Source: Vulgatibacter incomptus
GTDB lineage: Bacteria > Myxococcota > Myxococcia > Myxococcales > Vulgatibacteraceae
Length of the DNA stretch: 64,000 nt
NCBI RefSeq assembly: GCF_001263175.1
Contig: NZ_CP012332.1
Span: 1,919,501-1,983,500, forward strand
Direction: 5' to 3'
Shown: piece after piece, positions 16,784 to 26,348 of the stretch
How the letters are laid out: the number at the start of each line of letters is the position of its first letter
Numbering within the stretch: position 1 is the stretch's first letter
Notes under the pieces: generated by a model
Told to the model about the DNA's origin: nothing
The model's input: only the letters and a program-made list of their open reading frames with translations
Databases searched by the model: none
Position numbers and translations under genes: made by a program

Positions 16784-18664
16784 TTGTTCGCACGAGCCGC
16801 CGCCCGATCCGAGGCCCCTGCGCCGAGGAGCCTCCTCCGCCCCGCCCTCGCCTGGGCAGTGGTCCACGGCCTCCTCGTCCTTTGGTTCTTCCGCAAGCCT
16901 CTGGGCCTCGCGCTGGCCGACGCGCCGCCCCGCCTCCACCTCCCGCTGCTGGCGACCTTCGCGGTCCAGGCAATCTTCCTGGGCCTGGTCGGCTTCCTGG
17001 CCACCCTGCCCCTGCTCGCCTTCCGCCGTGCCTACGCCTGGGCCGCCCCCCTCCTGATCGGCCTCCTGTCGACCTTCCTCTACGTCGACTCCCTGGTCTT
17101 CGGATCGATCGGCTTCCACATCAACGGCCTGGTCCTCACCGTCGCCATGCAGCCCGGCGGCGGCCTGGCGGAGACCGGTCTGCCCAAGGACGAGATCGCC
17201 CTCCTCGCGGCCGTCGTTGCGGGACTCCTCGCCCTGGGGACGTGGGCCGGGAGCCTCGTCCTCCGGCGCTTCGCGTCCAGCCGTCGCGTGTGGACCTGGG
17301 TCCTCGCGATCGTCGGGTTGTGGACCGTGGAGCGCATCGGCAGCGCTGGCCTCGTCTTCGTCGGCGGGATCCCCCTCGAGACGGCCTCGACCACGCTGCC
17401 GCTCCAGCCGCCCGTGCGGATGAACAAGCAGTTCACCTCGATCACGGGCCGGCAGCCCGCGGTGGTGGCGGAGCTCTCCCTCGGCGGCGTGCCGCGGATC
17501 GGGACGCCGCCGGGCAAGCTGGACCCCGCGGATGTGACGCTCGACCGCAAGCGCGACGTGGTCTTCCTGCTGATCGAGAGCCTTCCCGCCGACTTCCTCG
17601 ACCCCGAGGTGATGCCGAACCTGTGGCGCCGCTCGCGGGAAGGCACGGTCTTCCCCCGCCACTACAGCGCCGCGGCGGCCACCGACTACTCGGTGTGCAG
17701 CATCCTCTTCGGCCTCGACGCCCACCGCAGGGACGCGCTACTCGGCCTCGGTCGCACGCCCTTCCTCTTTCCCGCGCTGAAGCGGAACGGCTACGCGATC
17801 CACCTGCTCGCCGCGTCCTCCGTCGCGTGGATGGACCTGAAGGAGACCGTCTTCCGCGACGTCGCCGATCGCCTCCAGACCGACTTCGACGGCGCGTTCG
17901 ACGAGCGGGACGCCGACATGCTCGCCAGGGCGGACCGGATCCTCGACGGCGCGTCCCCCGACGAGCCCCTCTTCCTCTTCCTCTTCTTCGCCGGCACCCA
18001 CTTTCCCTACCCCTACCCGGAGCGCTCGGCGATCTTCGAGCCCGCCTGGGACGGCAAGGGAACCCTGAGCGCCTCCCGCGTCTCTCCCGAGCTCCTCCGG
18101 AACCGCGCGAAGAACGCCGCCCACGAGGTCGACTCCAAGCTCGAGGCCTTCCTCACCTCGTACGAGCAGAAGCGCGGCGGCAAGCCCGTCCTCCTGGTCA
18201 CGGGGGATCACGGCGAGGAGTTCAACGAGAACGGCCGGGTCGGCCACGCCACGGACGTCACCGTGGGGCAGATCCACGTGCCGATGGTGCTCTTCGACGA
18301 GTCGGTCCCCGCGGGCACGGCGGACCGGCCCACGGGGCACGTGGACATCCTGCCCACGATCCTCTCGCTCCTGGGCGACGAGCACGACCCTGCGCTCTAT
18401 TCCGACGGCCTGGCGATGCAGAGCGCTCCCGAGGATCGCTACGTGCTCTCGGTGGCGGGGTGGCTGCGGAAGTTCGCGCTGGTGAGCAAGGACATGAAGG
18501 TCACCCTCCACGAGACCATGGAGGGCGTGCGCGTCACCGATCCCGAGGATCGGCCGCTCCCGGACGCCGAGGCGCGCTTCGCCGCCGATTCGCCCAGGCT
18601 GCTGCGGCGCCTGCGCGGCCAGGGGCACGATCGCGAGGAGCTCGGCAGCAGCGTGGCGCGGTAA
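16784..18664 (+). CDS. YejM/PbgA-like inner-membrane alkaline-phosphatase-superfamily protein
   Basis: The product is 626 residues. TTG at 16784 is chosen as start because GGGAGAG precedes it and no better codon exists before the first membrane helix. Five predicted membrane helices (about 20-42, 53-75, 84-105, 138-160, 168-190) precede a periplasmic alkaline-phosphatase/sulfatase-like domain. This layout is that of DUF3413 proteins such as YejM/PbgA, which tunes lipopolysaccharide synthesis, and is also close to lipoteichoic-acid-synthase-type transferases. Candidate metal-site residues are Glu265 (LLIESLP), Thr300 (AATDYSV) and the TGDHGEEF...GH block. All seem intact, so it may be an active hydrolase or transferase rather than only a sensor. 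Confidence 0.8.
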   Translation: MFARAAARSEAPAPRSLLRPALAWAVVHGLLVLWFFRKPLGLALADAPPRLHLPLLATFAVQAIFLGLVGFLATLPLLAFRRAYAWAAPLLIGLLSTFLYVDSLVFGSIGFHINGLVLTVAMQPGGGLAETGLPKDEIALLAAVVAGLLALGTWAGSLVLRRFASSRRVWTWVLAIVGLWTVERIGSAGLVFVGGIPLETASTTLPLQPPVRMNKQFTSITGRQPAVVAELSLGGVPRIGTPPGKLDPADVTLDRKRDVVFLLIESLPADFLDPEVMPNLWRRSREGTVFPRHYSAAAATDYSVCSILFGLDAHRRDALLGLGRTPFLFPALKRNGYAIHLLAASSVAWMDLKETVFRDVADRLQTDFDGAFDERDADMLARADRILDGASPDEPLFLFLFFAGTHFPYPYPERSAIFEPAWDGKGTLSASRVSPELLRNRAKNAAHEVDSKLEAFLTSYEQKRGGKPVLLVTGDHGEEFNENGRVGHATDVTVGQIHVPMVLFDESVPAGTADRPTGHVDILPTILSLLGDEHDPALYSDGLAMQSAPEDRYVLSVAGWLRKFALVSKDMKVTLHETMEGVRVTDPEDRPLPDAEARFAADSPRLLRRLRGQGHDREELGSSVAR

Positions 18665-18671
18665 GCGGCGC

Positions 18672-19214
18672 CTACTTCGCTAGCTTCGGCTCCACGGCCT
18701 TGGCGGCCGCGGGCTCGACGAGGCGGGCGTAGACGAAGGAGTCCGCCGCCACGGCCAGAGCGCGGTCCGCAGCGCGCAGGTCGGGGGCGAGGAGCGTGAG
18801 GCGATCGATCCCGGCCTCATGGGCCGCGCTCACGGCCTCTCGGGCAGAGAGGTGGGCGCCGTCGACCTCCCAGCCGACGGGGCAGAGGGCGACGTCGCTC
18901 CCGCCCGCACGCACCACCGCGCGCAGAGAGACCGCCAGCGGCGCGTGCCCGCCTCCGGCGCCGAAGACGAAGATCCGGGAGACGGGGAGGCGCCCGGCGG
19001 GCACGGTGAGCAGCGCCTCGCCAGCGGCTCCGGCGAAGAAGCCCTCCTTCACCCGACGCGTCAGCTCCCCGCACATGCGCCAGTCCACGAAACCGGCGAG
19101 GCCCCGCAGCGGGCGATCCCCCTCGCCGACGAAGAGCACGAGGTCGCCGGCGTCGAGGCGATCGAGCCCTTCGAGCGAGAGAGGCGCAGCCTGGAGTTGG
19201 AGGGTGCGCGACAA
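18672..19214 (-). CDS. M17 leucyl-aminopeptidase N-terminal-domain protein without peptidase domain
   Basis: The product is 180 residues and resembles only the N-terminal macro-like domain of M17 leucyl aminopeptidases (DAGDLVLFVGEGDRPLRGLAG, then an internal beta-alpha fold with VFGAGGG). The C-terminal metallopeptidase domain with its NTDAEGRL motif is absent. The start is TTG at 19214 without a clear ribosome-binding site, so a few codons are uncertain. It lies 72 bp downstream of nusB at the end of the riboflavin gene run and is convergent with the YejM-like gene. Its function is unknown; a role in ligand or RNA binding can only be guessed. Confidence 0.7.
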   Translation of the reverse strand: MSRTLQLQAAPLSLEGLDRLDAGDLVLFVGEGDRPLRGLAGFVDWRMCGELTRRVKEGFFAGAAGEALLTVPAGRLPVSRIFVFGAGGGHAPLAVSLRAVVRAGGSDVALCPVGWEVDGAHLSAREAVSAAHEAGIDRLTLLAPDLRAADRALAVAADSFVYARLVEPAAAKAVEPKLAK

Positions 19215-19286
19215 GGGATCAACCCCGGGAAGAAGGTGAGGCGCGAAGCCCCGAGGCCGCGCAATGCGAGCCGCGGCCGGACATTT

Positions 19287-19712
19287 CTAGAGCCTACCCG
19301 CCACGCGCGCGACCTTGTCGAGGATCCCGTTGACGAAGGCCGGGGAGCCCTCGGCGCCGAAGGTCCGGGCGATCTCGACCGCCTCGTTGATGACCACCCG
19401 GCCCGGGGTATCGGTGTGGAGGAGCTCGAACGCGCCGAGCCGCAGGACGTTGCGGTCGACCTTCGCCATCCGCTCCACCCGCCAGCTCTCCGACTGTGCC
19501 TGGATCGCCGCGTCGAGCGACGCGCGATTCTCGATCACGCCCCGGATCAACTCCTCGGCGAAGCTCGAGGCGGCGGCCGACGTCGGCTCGTCCACCGTGG
19601 CCCAGAAGTGGGCGAGGCCCTGCGGGAGTTCCGCGGGCGTTGCGTTCTCGAGGGAGAAGAGCGCCTGCACCGCGCGCTCGCGTCCCACGTGTCTCTGCTG
19701 GATCGCGGGCAC
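19287..19712 (-). CDS. nusB: Transcription antitermination factor NusB
   Basis: NusB with S10/NusE binds boxA RNA and supports antitermination of rRNA operons. The 141-residue product has the basic N-terminal RNA-binding helix (RHVGRERAVQALFSLE) and the conserved VDRNVLRLGAFELL and VVINEAVEIARTFG segments, then the terminal FVNGILDKVA. The start is GTG, one base after the ribH stop codon, which implies translational coupling. Placement after ribH is common in Proteobacteria. Confidence 0.96.
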   Translation of the reverse strand: MPAIQQRHVGRERAVQALFSLENATPAELPQGLAHFWATVDEPTSAAASSFAEELIRGVIENRASLDAAIQAQSESWRVERMAKVDRNVLRLGAFELLHTDTPGRVVINEAVEIARTFGAEGSPAFVNGILDKVARVAGRL

Positions 19713-19713
19713 C

Positions 19714-20187
19714 CTACGCCCCCTTCCCGAGGTCGCGGAAGAGGTTCGCCTGCTCGATCGCAGCGAGCGCGGCTTCCGCGCCCTTGTTGCCTGCCTTGGT
19801 CCCGGCGCGCTCGATGGCCTGCTCCACGTTGTCGCAGGTGAGCACGCCGAAGGCGACCGCGCAGGGCGCCTCCATCGACACGTGCCCGACGCCCTTGGCG
19901 CACTCGCCCGCCACGTAGTCGAAGTGGGGCGTGCCTCCGCGGATCACCGCGCCGAGCGCGATGACCGCGTCGTAGCGGCCGCTCGCTGCCATGCGCTTGA
20001 CCACCGGCGGGAGCTCGAACGTTCCCGGGCAGCGCGCCACGTCGATCTGCCCCTCGTCGACTCCGTGGCGACGCAGGGTGTCGATGGCGCCCTCGAGCAG
20101 CCGCTCGGTGATGAAGGCGTTGAAGCGCGAGACGCAGATCGCCACTCGCAAGCCGGTGCCGACCATCCCACCTTCGTAGGTACGCAT
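19714..20187 (-). CDS. ribH: 6,7-dimethyl-8-ribityllumazine synthase
   Basis: This enzyme condenses 5-amino-6-ribitylamino-uracil with dihydroxybutanone phosphate to give the riboflavin precursor. The 157-residue product shows [33 protein letters not shown] and [16 protein letters not shown], the phosphate- and pyrimidine-site motifs of lumazine synthase; the catalytic His is in the last. It starts directly after the ribBA stop codon (TAG then ATG) and is one base from nusB. An internal ATG at codon 8 is an alternative start. Confidence 0.96.
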   Translation of the reverse strand: MRTYEGGMVGTGLRVAICVSRFNAFITERLLEGAIDTLRRHGVDEGQIDVARCPGTFELPPVVKRMAASGRYDAVIALGAVIRGGTPHFDYVAGECAKGVGHVSMEAPCAVAFGVLTCDNVEQAIERAGTKAGNKGAEAALAAIEQANLFRDLGKGA

Positions 20188-21492
20188 CTAGCTTCGATCC
20201 TTCCTGGCGGCCTTCTTGGCAGTCTTGCCGGACGTCCCGCGGGAGTTCGCCACGCGGTGGGCCGCCACGCGACCCGTCCCTGCCACGGACCGGCGTCCTT
20301 CTGCAACCTCGATCGGGAGGCGATCCACCACCTCGAGGCCGTAGCCCTCCAGGCCGACCAGCTTCTTGGGGTTGTTCGAGAGGAGCCGAAGCCGCCGGAT
20401 CCCCAGATCCGCGAGGATCTGGGCGCCGAGCCCGTAGTCGCGGAAGGGGCCGGCGCTCTTCTTCGCCATCGCCTCCTCCACCTCCGGCGCCATGCGCGCG
20501 CACTTTAGCGCCTGGGCTCCGGCCCGCCCCTCCTGCTGGAGATAGACGAGGGCGCCTCGACCCTCCTCCGCGATCCGCGCCAGCGAGCGCCGCAGGTTCA
20601 CGCCGCACTCGCAGGCCGCCGAGCCGAAGACGTCGCCCATGCCGCAGGCGCCGTGCATCCGGACCAGCACCGGCTCGAGGCCGCGCACATCGCCCTGGAC
20701 CAGCGCGATGTGGGTGCGGGGATCGCCGCTCGACTGGTACGCGATCGAGCGGAAGGTGCCCACGCCCGCCACCTCGAGCTCGTCCTCTGCCACCCGGCGT
20801 ACCAGGCGCTCGCGCTCCAGGCGATACCGGATCAGATCGGCGATGGAGACGATCACCATGTCGTGGGTCTCGCCGAAGCGCTCGAGATCCTTCATCCGCG
20901 CCATGGTGCCGTCGTCGTTCATGATCTCGCAGATCACGCCGGCCGGCTCGAGGCCCGCGAGGCGCGCGAGGTCCACCGAGCCCTCGGTCTGGCCGGTGCG
21001 GACGAGCACGCCTCCGGTCCTGGCTCGCAGCGGGAAGATGTGGCCGGGGCGGACGAGATCCTCCGCCCGCGCTTCCGGCGCCACCGCCGTCAGGATCGTG
21101 TGGGCGCGGTCGTGGGCCGAGATCCCCGTGGTCACGCCGCGCGCGGCCTCGATGCTCACGGTGAAGCCGGTCTGGAACGGCGACTCGTTGTCCGTCACCA
21201 TCATCGGCAGGTTGAGCCGCTTGATCCGATCCTCCTCCAGCGTGAGACAGATCAGGCCGCGGCCCTCCTTGGCCATGAAGTTCACCGCCTCCGGCGTGAC
21301 CTTCTCGGCGGCCATGCAGAGGTCGCCTTCGTTCTCGCGATCCTCGTCGTCCACGAGGATGATCATCCGGCCGTCGCGGATGTCGGCGATCGCGCGCTCG
21401 ACCCGCTCGAGGTAGGACGGCGAGCTTTTGGGCTGGCCGGCGGGCTTCTTGCTGGCGTTGCTAGAAGGGCCTCGACCGATGCGGTTGCTCAT
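20188..21492 (-). CDS. ribBA: RibBA-type protein with divergent GTP cyclohydrolase II domain
   Basis: Residues about 28-212 are a 3,4-dihydroxy-2-butanone-4-phosphate synthase (RibB): [11 protein letters not shown] at 48-58, [10 protein letters not shown] and [15 protein letters not shown] are intact. Residues about 215-400 resemble GTP cyclohydrolase II (RibA) and keep the three Cys expected to bind zinc (Cys283, Cys294, Cys296), [10 protein letters not shown] and LLSNNPKK. But the usual EGRGIGL is EGRAGAQ, and the stretch to RDYG is about six residues shorter and lacks the usual Tyr/Gln and DTVEAN elements. The RibA half may be inactive or altered. The last 35 residues are a basic tail. The start overlaps the ribE stop (ATGA). 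Confidence 0.88.
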   Translation of the reverse strand: MSNRIGRGPSSNASKKPAGQPKSSPSYLERVERAIADIRDGRMIILVDDEDRENEGDLCMAAEKVTPEAVNFMAKEGRGLICLTLEEDRIKRLNLPMMVTDNESPFQTGFTVSIEAARGVTTGISAHDRAHTILTAVAPEARAEDLVRPGHIFPLRARTGGVLVRTGQTEGSVDLARLAGLEPAGVICEIMNDDGTMARMKDLERFGETHDMVIVSIADLIRYRLERERLVRRVAEDELEVAGVGTFRSIAYQSSGDPRTHIALVQGDVRGLEPVLVRMHGACGMGDVFGSAACECGVNLRRSLARIAEEGRGALVYLQQEGRAGAQALKCARMAPEVEEAMAKKSAGPFRDYGLGAQILADLGIRRLRLLSNNPKKLVGLEGYGLEVVDRLPIEVAEGRRSVAGTGRVAAHRVANSRGTSGKTAKKAARKDRS

Positions 21493-22133
21493 GCGAATCC
21501 ATGCTCTTTCAGGAAAGCTTCGTCGAGCTTTCCGGCCCGCCCCCTCGTCGCGAGGAGACGTGCCACGTACTTGCCGATCAAATCCCCCTCCAGGTTGACC
21601 TTCGCCCCCACGCTCTTGGACGCCAGCGTCGTCGCGCCCTGGGTCTCGGGGATGAGCATCAGGGAGAAGCGCGCGCCGTCGAGCGCGTTCACCGTCAGCG
21701 AGATCCCGTCCACCGCCACCGAACCCTTCTCGATGAGCCACGGCTCCATCGCCGTCGGCGCCTCGATCCAGACCTCGAGGAACGCACCTGCGGGGTGCTT
21801 GGCCACGATCCGGCCGACCCCGTCCACGTGGCCCAGCACCAGGTGGCCGCCCAGGCGGTCCCCGAGGGCGAGGGCCCGCTCGAGGTTCACTTTCGCGCCA
21901 CGCTTGTAATCCCCGAGGGCCGTCCGCGCGAGGGTCTCGGGCGACGCCTCGGCGGCGAACCAGCCGGGTCCCTGGTCGGTAACGGTGAGGCAGCAGCCGT
22001 CCACCGCGATCGACTCGCCGTGGTCGAGGCCGCCAGCGGCGAGCTTCGGCGCTCGAATCGCCACGCTCGTCCCGCCCGATCGGGGCTCGAGCCTCTCGAC
22101 CTCCCCCACTTCCTGGATGAGTCCGGTGAACAT
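21489..22133 (-). CDS. ribE: Riboflavin synthase alpha chain
   Basis: Riboflavin synthase dismutates two lumazine molecules to riboflavin and the pyrimidine substrate. The 214-residue product begins MFTGLIQEVG, the family's signature start, and has two homologous lumazine-binding halves (about 1-97 and 98-190). Each carries the SIAVDGCCLTV or SVAVDGISLTV motif. The ATG at 22133 follows AGGGAG. Its stop codon overlaps the ribBA start by four bases, so the pair is coupled. The 88 bp before it contain a GC-rich palindrome (GGCGCCCGCGCGGGC) but no FMN riboswitch. Confidence 0.96.
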   Translation of the reverse strand: MFTGLIQEVGEVERLEPRSGGTSVAIRAPKLAAGGLDHGESIAVDGCCLTVTDQGPGWFAAEASPETLARTALGDYKRGAKVNLERALALGDRLGGHLVLGHVDGVGRIVAKHPAGAFLEVWIEAPTAMEPWLIEKGSVAVDGISLTVNALDGARFSLMLIPETQGATTLASKSVGAKVNLEGDLIGKYVARLLATRGRAGKLDEAFLKEHGFA

Positions 22134-22221
22134 CGCGCTCCCTGGGCCTGCGGACCGGGGCCCGCGCGGGCGCCACCCTACCCCAAACCGGGAGCGTTGG
22201 GATCCTCGCCGGGTAAGCGCG

Positions 22222-23334
22222 TTAGAGGACTTCGACCACCACGTCCATCTCGACGGACTCGTCCTCCTGGACCGCCTTGAGACGGAAGCGTCCATCCGGC
22301 GGCACGGGTACGTTCGCGAGGCCGGAGAACCGCTGGTTGAGGAGGATCTCTTCGTCGAAGTCGTCGAAGTTCGTGACGAAGACCCGGAGGAGCTGAGCGG
22401 CGCCCTTGATCTCCCATTTCAGAGGTAGGGTCGCGCCGACCGGGTAGGGTCCCCCGAGCCCCGCGGACTCGAACGAGACGAGGATCGGCCTCACCGACAC
22501 CGACAGCGTGCGGGAGGTCTCGCCGCCCGGGCCCTTTGCGAAGAGCTCGTACGACGTTCTCTGCTGCGGGGAGACGGAGAGGGAGCCGGACGGCTCGTTG
22601 CGGGAGAACACGGACGAGCCGGACTTGACCTCGATCTGCGTCGAACCCGAGACGGTCCAGTGCAGCAGCGTAGAGCCCTGGTGGTCGATGACGGCGTCAT
22701 CCGCGAAAAAAGAAACCACCGGCGGCCCGAGCACCTGCACCGTGGCCTCAGCCTTGGCGACGGCCTCGCCGCGACGGGCCTCGAGGGTATAGGTCGTGGT
22801 CGCCTGCGGCGTCACCTCGAGCGAGCCCTCCGGGTTCAGGCGGCCGGCTCCCGGGACGTCGACCCCGTCGCCATCCACGATCCGAATCGACTCGGCATCC
22901 TTCGTCTTCCAAGAGAGCGTCGATCGTCCGCCCCGATCAATCAGAGCGGGCTCCGCCTCGAAGGAGTCGATCGTCGCTTCCGAGGGATCCACGATCACCT
23001 TCGTCGAGCTCAGTCTCGCGATCCCTCCGGCCTTGGCCTTCAGGTCATAGCGCGTGGTCTTCTTCGGCGCGACCTGGACGCTGCCCGCCGAAGCAGGCTC
23101 ACCGCGCAGGTCGACGGAGCGGCCGTCTTCGTCGGTGATCGCGATCTCGGCGGCTCCGTCCGTCTGCCAGGAGAGCACCGACTTCTGCCCCGACACGATC
23201 CGGGCGGGATCCGCGCCGAACGAGACGATCACGGGACCATCGAAGCCGGAGCCGGAGCCGTCCCCGCCACAAGCGGTCGCGGCTGCGAGTACGAGAAAGC
23301 TCATCCGGACAAGGACACGTCGCAAAGGGCTCAT
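22222..23334 (-). CDS. Lipoprotein with tandem Ig-like domains
   Basis: ATG at 23334 is chosen because AGGAGAG precedes it and a lipoprotein signal follows (lipobox ATAC, Cys22). The mature 349 residues contain four beta-sandwich-like repeats of about 80-90 residues with the pattern P-x-x-x-x-x-G-x-x-(S/T)-x-L-x-W, each preceded by a hydrophobic (V/I)-x-S-F strand. This suggests an extended surface or periplasmic binding protein. It sits between ribD and ribE on the same strand, where related bacteria usually have adjacent rib genes, so it interrupts the riboflavin cluster. No link to flavin metabolism is visible in the sequence. Confidence 0.85.
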   Translation of the reverse strand: MSPLRRVLVRMSFLVLAAATACGGDGSGSGFDGPVIVSFGADPARIVSGQKSVLSWQTDGAAEIAITDEDGRSVDLRGEPASAGSVQVAPKKTTRYDLKAKAGGIARLSSTKVIVDPSEATIDSFEAEPALIDRGGRSTLSWKTKDAESIRIVDGDGVDVPGAGRLNPEGSLEVTPQATTTYTLEARRGEAVAKAEATVQVLGPPVVSFFADDAVIDHQGSTLLHWTVSGSTQIEVKSGSSVFSRNEPSGSLSVSPQQRTSYELFAKGPGGETSRTLSVSVRPILVSFESAGLGGPYPVGATLPLKWEIKGAAQLLRVFVTNFDDFDEEILLNQRFSGLANVPVPPDGRFRLKAVQEDESVEMDVVVEVL

Positions 23335-23455
23335 CTCGGCTCTCCTGTCGTAAACGATTCGGGGCAATGGGATGGCTTCAAGCAAACACGAACGCACACC
23401 CTGCGTCAAAGCCCAGCCGTCCGGAAGGTCTCACGCCCTCCCGCAGGGCCCCCGA

Positions 23456-24553
23456 TCAGCCGCGGTCGCGGATGGGCCGCGCGTCGACCAGCAGGTCGCC
23501 GCCCACGAGCTCCGCGCGCTCGAAGCGCACGCGCAGCGCGTCTGCGACCCGATCGACCGCGGGCGCGTCCGTCCAGGCGGGACCGCCGCCGAAGACCACG
23601 GGGCCGTAGTGGACCAGGAGGCGGTCGACCAGGCCGGCCTCGAGGAAGGCCCCGAAGACGCGGGCGCCCCCCTCCACCAGCACCTGCACCACGCCGCGGG
23701 CCGCCAGATGGGCGAGGAGGAAGGCGAGGTCCACCCGGCCCCCCCAGCTCGCGCACTCCACGACCTCGGCGCCAGCCGCCCGAAGCCGATCCGCCCTCTC
23801 GGGCGCGGCCGGCCCGACGCAGGCGATCAAGGTCTTCGCCGAGGACGGCGCCGTGAGGAGCTTCGCGTCCGGCGCGATCCCGAGCCCACTGTCGAGAATC
23901 ACGCGGAGCGGATCGCGTCCGCCGGGGATCCTCGCCGTGAGCAGGGGGTCGTCGGCCTCCACGGTGCCGCGCCCCACGATCACGGCGTCGACCTCGTCTC
24001 GGAGCCGATGCACTCGAGCCCGGGCCTCGTCGCCGGTGATCCAGCGGGAGTCCCCGGTGCGGGTGGCGATGCGTCCATCGAGGGTGGCGGCGACCTTGGC
24101 GATCACCCACGGGCGGCCCGAGCGGATGAAGGAGGTCCAGCCCTCGATCAGCGCCTCGCACTCCGCCTCGAGAGGGCCGACCTCCACCGGGATCCCCTCC
24201 GCCTCGAGGCGCTGGATCCCGCGGCCGGAGACGATCGGGTTCGGATCCGGCGTCCCCACGAAGACCCTCGCTACGCCGGCCCGGACGATCGCGGCGGAGC
24301 AAGGCGGTGTGCGCCCCTGGTGGTCGCAAGGCTCGAGGGTGACGTACAGATCGGCGCCGCGCGCTTCTTCGCCGGCGTCCGCCAAAGCGGCCGCCTCGGC
24401 GTGAGGGCCTCCCGCGCGGGCGTGGTGCCCCACCCCGACGACACGGCCCTCCTTCACGAGCACTGCGCCCACCGGCGGATTGGGGCTGGTGCGGCCGAGG
24501 GCCTTCCGGGCCTCCTCGATCGCGCGCCGCATGAAGCTCTCGGCGGCGCTCAT
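23456..24553 (-). CDS. ribD: Bifunctional pyrimidine deaminase/reductase RibD
   Basis: RibD deaminates the product of GTP cyclohydrolase II and then reduces its ribosyl side chain with NADPH. The deaminase domain (1-145) has the zinc site His51-Ala-Glu53 and Cys76...Cys85 ([12 protein letters not shown]). The reductase domain (about 148-365) has [20 protein letters not shown] and [20 protein letters not shown]. Its 365 residues are typical. The start overlaps the nrdR stop codon by four bases. The next gene downstream is a lipoprotein and not ribE. Confidence 0.96.
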   Translation of the reverse strand: MSAAESFMRRAIEEARKALGRTSPNPPVGAVLVKEGRVVGVGHHARAGGPHAEAAALADAGEEARGADLYVTLEPCDHQGRTPPCSAAIVRAGVARVFVGTPDPNPIVSGRGIQRLEAEGIPVEVGPLEAECEALIEGWTSFIRSGRPWVIAKVAATLDGRIATRTGDSRWITGDEARARVHRLRDEVDAVIVGRGTVEADDPLLTARIPGGRDPLRVILDSGLGIAPDAKLLTAPSSAKTLIACVGPAAPERADRLRAAGAEVVECASWGGRVDLAFLLAHLAARGVVQVLVEGGARVFGAFLEAGLVDRLLVHYGPVVFGGGPAWTDAPAVDRVADALRVRFERAELVGGDLLVDARPIRDRG

Positions 24554-25017
24554 CCCTTCTTCGCCTGACGGCCCTCGAGGGCCGAGAGCTCCTTCAGGAA
24601 CTCGCCCACGTCGCGAAACTCACGGTAGACGGACGCGAAGCGGACATAGGCGACGTCATCGAGTGGCTGGAGCCTCTCGAGGATCGCCTCGCCGATGGCC
24701 TTGGACGGAATCTCCTTCTCGCCCGACTCCTGGAGCAGCCGCTCCACGTCCGAGACGAGCTCCTCCAGCATCTCCCCGGTGACGGGGCGCTTCACACACG
24801 CCCGCTGCACGCCGGCGAGGACCTTCTGCCGATCGAAGGGTTGGCGTGTGCCGTCCTTCTTCACCACCAGTGGCAGGATCTCCTCGACCCGCTCATACGT
24901 GGTGAAACGGCGGCCGCAGACGACGCACTCGCGCCGCCGCCGGATGGTGCCACCCTCCTGCGACACGCGGCTGTCGATGACCTTGTCTTCCAGCTCACCG
25001 CAGAAGGGGCACTTCAT
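24550..25017 (-). CDS. nrdR: Transcriptional repressor NrdR
   Basis: NrdR represses ribonucleotide reductase genes in response to nucleotides. The 155-residue product has the N-terminal zinc ribbon (Cys3, Cys6, Cys31, Cys34) and DSR and [17 protein letters not shown] motifs. The ATP-cone domain follows, starting near [21 protein letters not shown]. It lies 12 bp after glyA and overlaps ribD. No ribonucleotide reductase gene is in the window, so its targets lie elsewhere. Confidence 0.97.
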   Translation of the reverse strand: MKCPFCGELEDKVIDSRVSQEGGTIRRRRECVVCGRRFTTYERVEEILPLVVKKDGTRQPFDRQKVLAGVQRACVKRPVTGEMLEELVSDVERLLQESGEKEIPSKAIGEAILERLQPLDDVAYVRFASVYREFRDVGEFLKELSALEGRQAKKG

Positions 25018-25029
25018 CCGCGAAGGACC

Positions 25030-26280
25030 TCAGGGCAACCCGTAGAGCGGGAAGCGCCGGGCGAGCTCGAGCACCCGGCCCCGGATTCGCGCCAGGTGGG
25101 CGTCGTCCTCGGGGGCGTCCAGGGCCTCGCCGATGAGGCCGGCGATCTCGACCATCTCGGGCGCGCCCATCCCACGGGTGGACACGGCGGGCGTCCCGAT
25201 CCGGATCCCGCTGGTGACCATGGGCTTCTCGGGGTCGTTCGGGATCATGTTCTTGTTCACCGTGATCCCGGCCTTCCCCAGCGCCACCTCGGCCACGTTG
25301 CCGGTGGTCCTCTTGGGGCGGAGGTCGACCAGCATCAGGTGGTTGTCCGTACCGCCGGACACCAGCCGCAGACCCGCGCTGACGAGGCCCTTGGCGAGCG
25401 CCTGGGCGTTGTCGACGATCCGCTGCTGGTAGGCCTTGAAGTCGGGGCGCAGCGCCTCGAGGAAGGCCACGGCCTTGCCGGCGATCACGTGCTCGAGGGG
25501 ACCGCCCTGGATGCCGGGGAAGATCTGCGAGTTGAGCGTCTTCGCGTACGCTTCCTTGCAGAGGATGAGGCCGCCGCGGGGGCCGCGGAGGGTCTTGTGG
25601 GTGGTGGAGGTCACCAGCTCCGCCAGCGGCACCGGCGAGGGATGGAGGCCCGTCGCCACGAGTCCCGCGATGTGGGCCATGTCCACCAGCATCACGGCGC
25701 CGCAGGCGTCCGCCGCCTTGCGGAAGCGCTGGAAATCGATGATCCGCGGATACGCCGAGGCACCCACCACGATCACCTTGGGCCTGTGCTCCTGGGCGAG
25801 GCGGTCGACCGCGTCGTAGTCGATGATCTCGTCGGGCGTGAGGCCGTAGGAGATCACGTCGAAGAGCTTGCCCGAGAAGTTGGGCTTGGCGCCGTGGGTG
25901 AGGTGGCCGCCTGCATTCAGGTCGAGCGCGAGGATCTTGTCCCCGGGCTTCGCCACCGCAAAGTACGCCGCCATGTTCGCGCCGGAGCCCGAGTGCGGCT
26001 GCACGTTCGCGTGCTCGGCGCCGAAGAGCTGCTTCGCGCGATCGATCGCGAGCTGCTCCACCTCGTCGACCACCTCGCAGCCGCCGTAGTAGCGCTTGCC
26101 GGGGTAGCCTTCGGCGTACTTGTTGGTGAGGACGCTTCCCACCGCCTCGAGGACGGCGCGGGACACGAAGTTCTCGCTGGCGATCAGCTCGAGGCCGTGG
26201 GCCTGCCTCTCGGCCTCCTGGCGGACCAGGCCGGCGATGGCCGGATCGATCTCGGCGAGGCTGCGATCGTGGGGGGTCAT
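25030..26280 (-). CDS. glyA: Serine hydroxymethyltransferase
   Basis: This PLP enzyme interconverts serine and glycine and charges tetrahydrofolate with a one-carbon unit. The 416-residue protein is of standard length. Motifs include [23 protein letters not shown], the PLP lysine Lys229 in [14 protein letters not shown], and the late [14 protein letters not shown]. It lies within the minus-strand housekeeping run, between rpiB and nrdR. Confidence 0.98.
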   Translation of the reverse strand: MTPHDRSLAEIDPAIAGLVRQEAERQAHGLELIASENFVSRAVLEAVGSVLTNKYAEGYPGKRYYGGCEVVDEVEQLAIDRAKQLFGAEHANVQPHSGSGANMAAYFAVAKPGDKILALDLNAGGHLTHGAKPNFSGKLFDVISYGLTPDEIIDYDAVDRLAQEHRPKVIVVGASAYPRIIDFQRFRKAADACGAVMLVDMAHIAGLVATGLHPSPVPLAELVTSTTHKTLRGPRGGLILCKEAYAKTLNSQIFPGIQGGPLEHVIAGKAVAFLEALRPDFKAYQQRIVDNAQALAKGLVSAGLRLVSGGTDNHLMLVDLRPKRTTGNVAEVALGKAGITVNKNMIPNDPEKPMVTSGIRIGTPAVSTRGMGAPEMVEIAGLIGEALDAPEDDAHLARIRGRVLELARRFPLYGLP

Positions 26281-26348
26281 CTCAGGTGCTCCGTGGCCCC
26301 GTGTGGGGCCGTTCGTGTGGCGGATCGTCGAAAGACGCTCTTACCGCT

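Noticed and set aside
20495-20720. Frameshift or sequencing error as the reason for the unusual RibA half
   Set aside because: The frame is continuous, with [10 protein letters not shown] and LLSNNPKK following correctly in the same frame and no restored motif in other frames, so divergence is the simpler reading.
22134-22221. FMN riboswitch before ribE
   Set aside because: The conserved elements around the RFN fold (GGGGCAGGGTGAAATTCCC-like) are absent here and in the gap before ribD. Only a GC-rich palindrome was seen.
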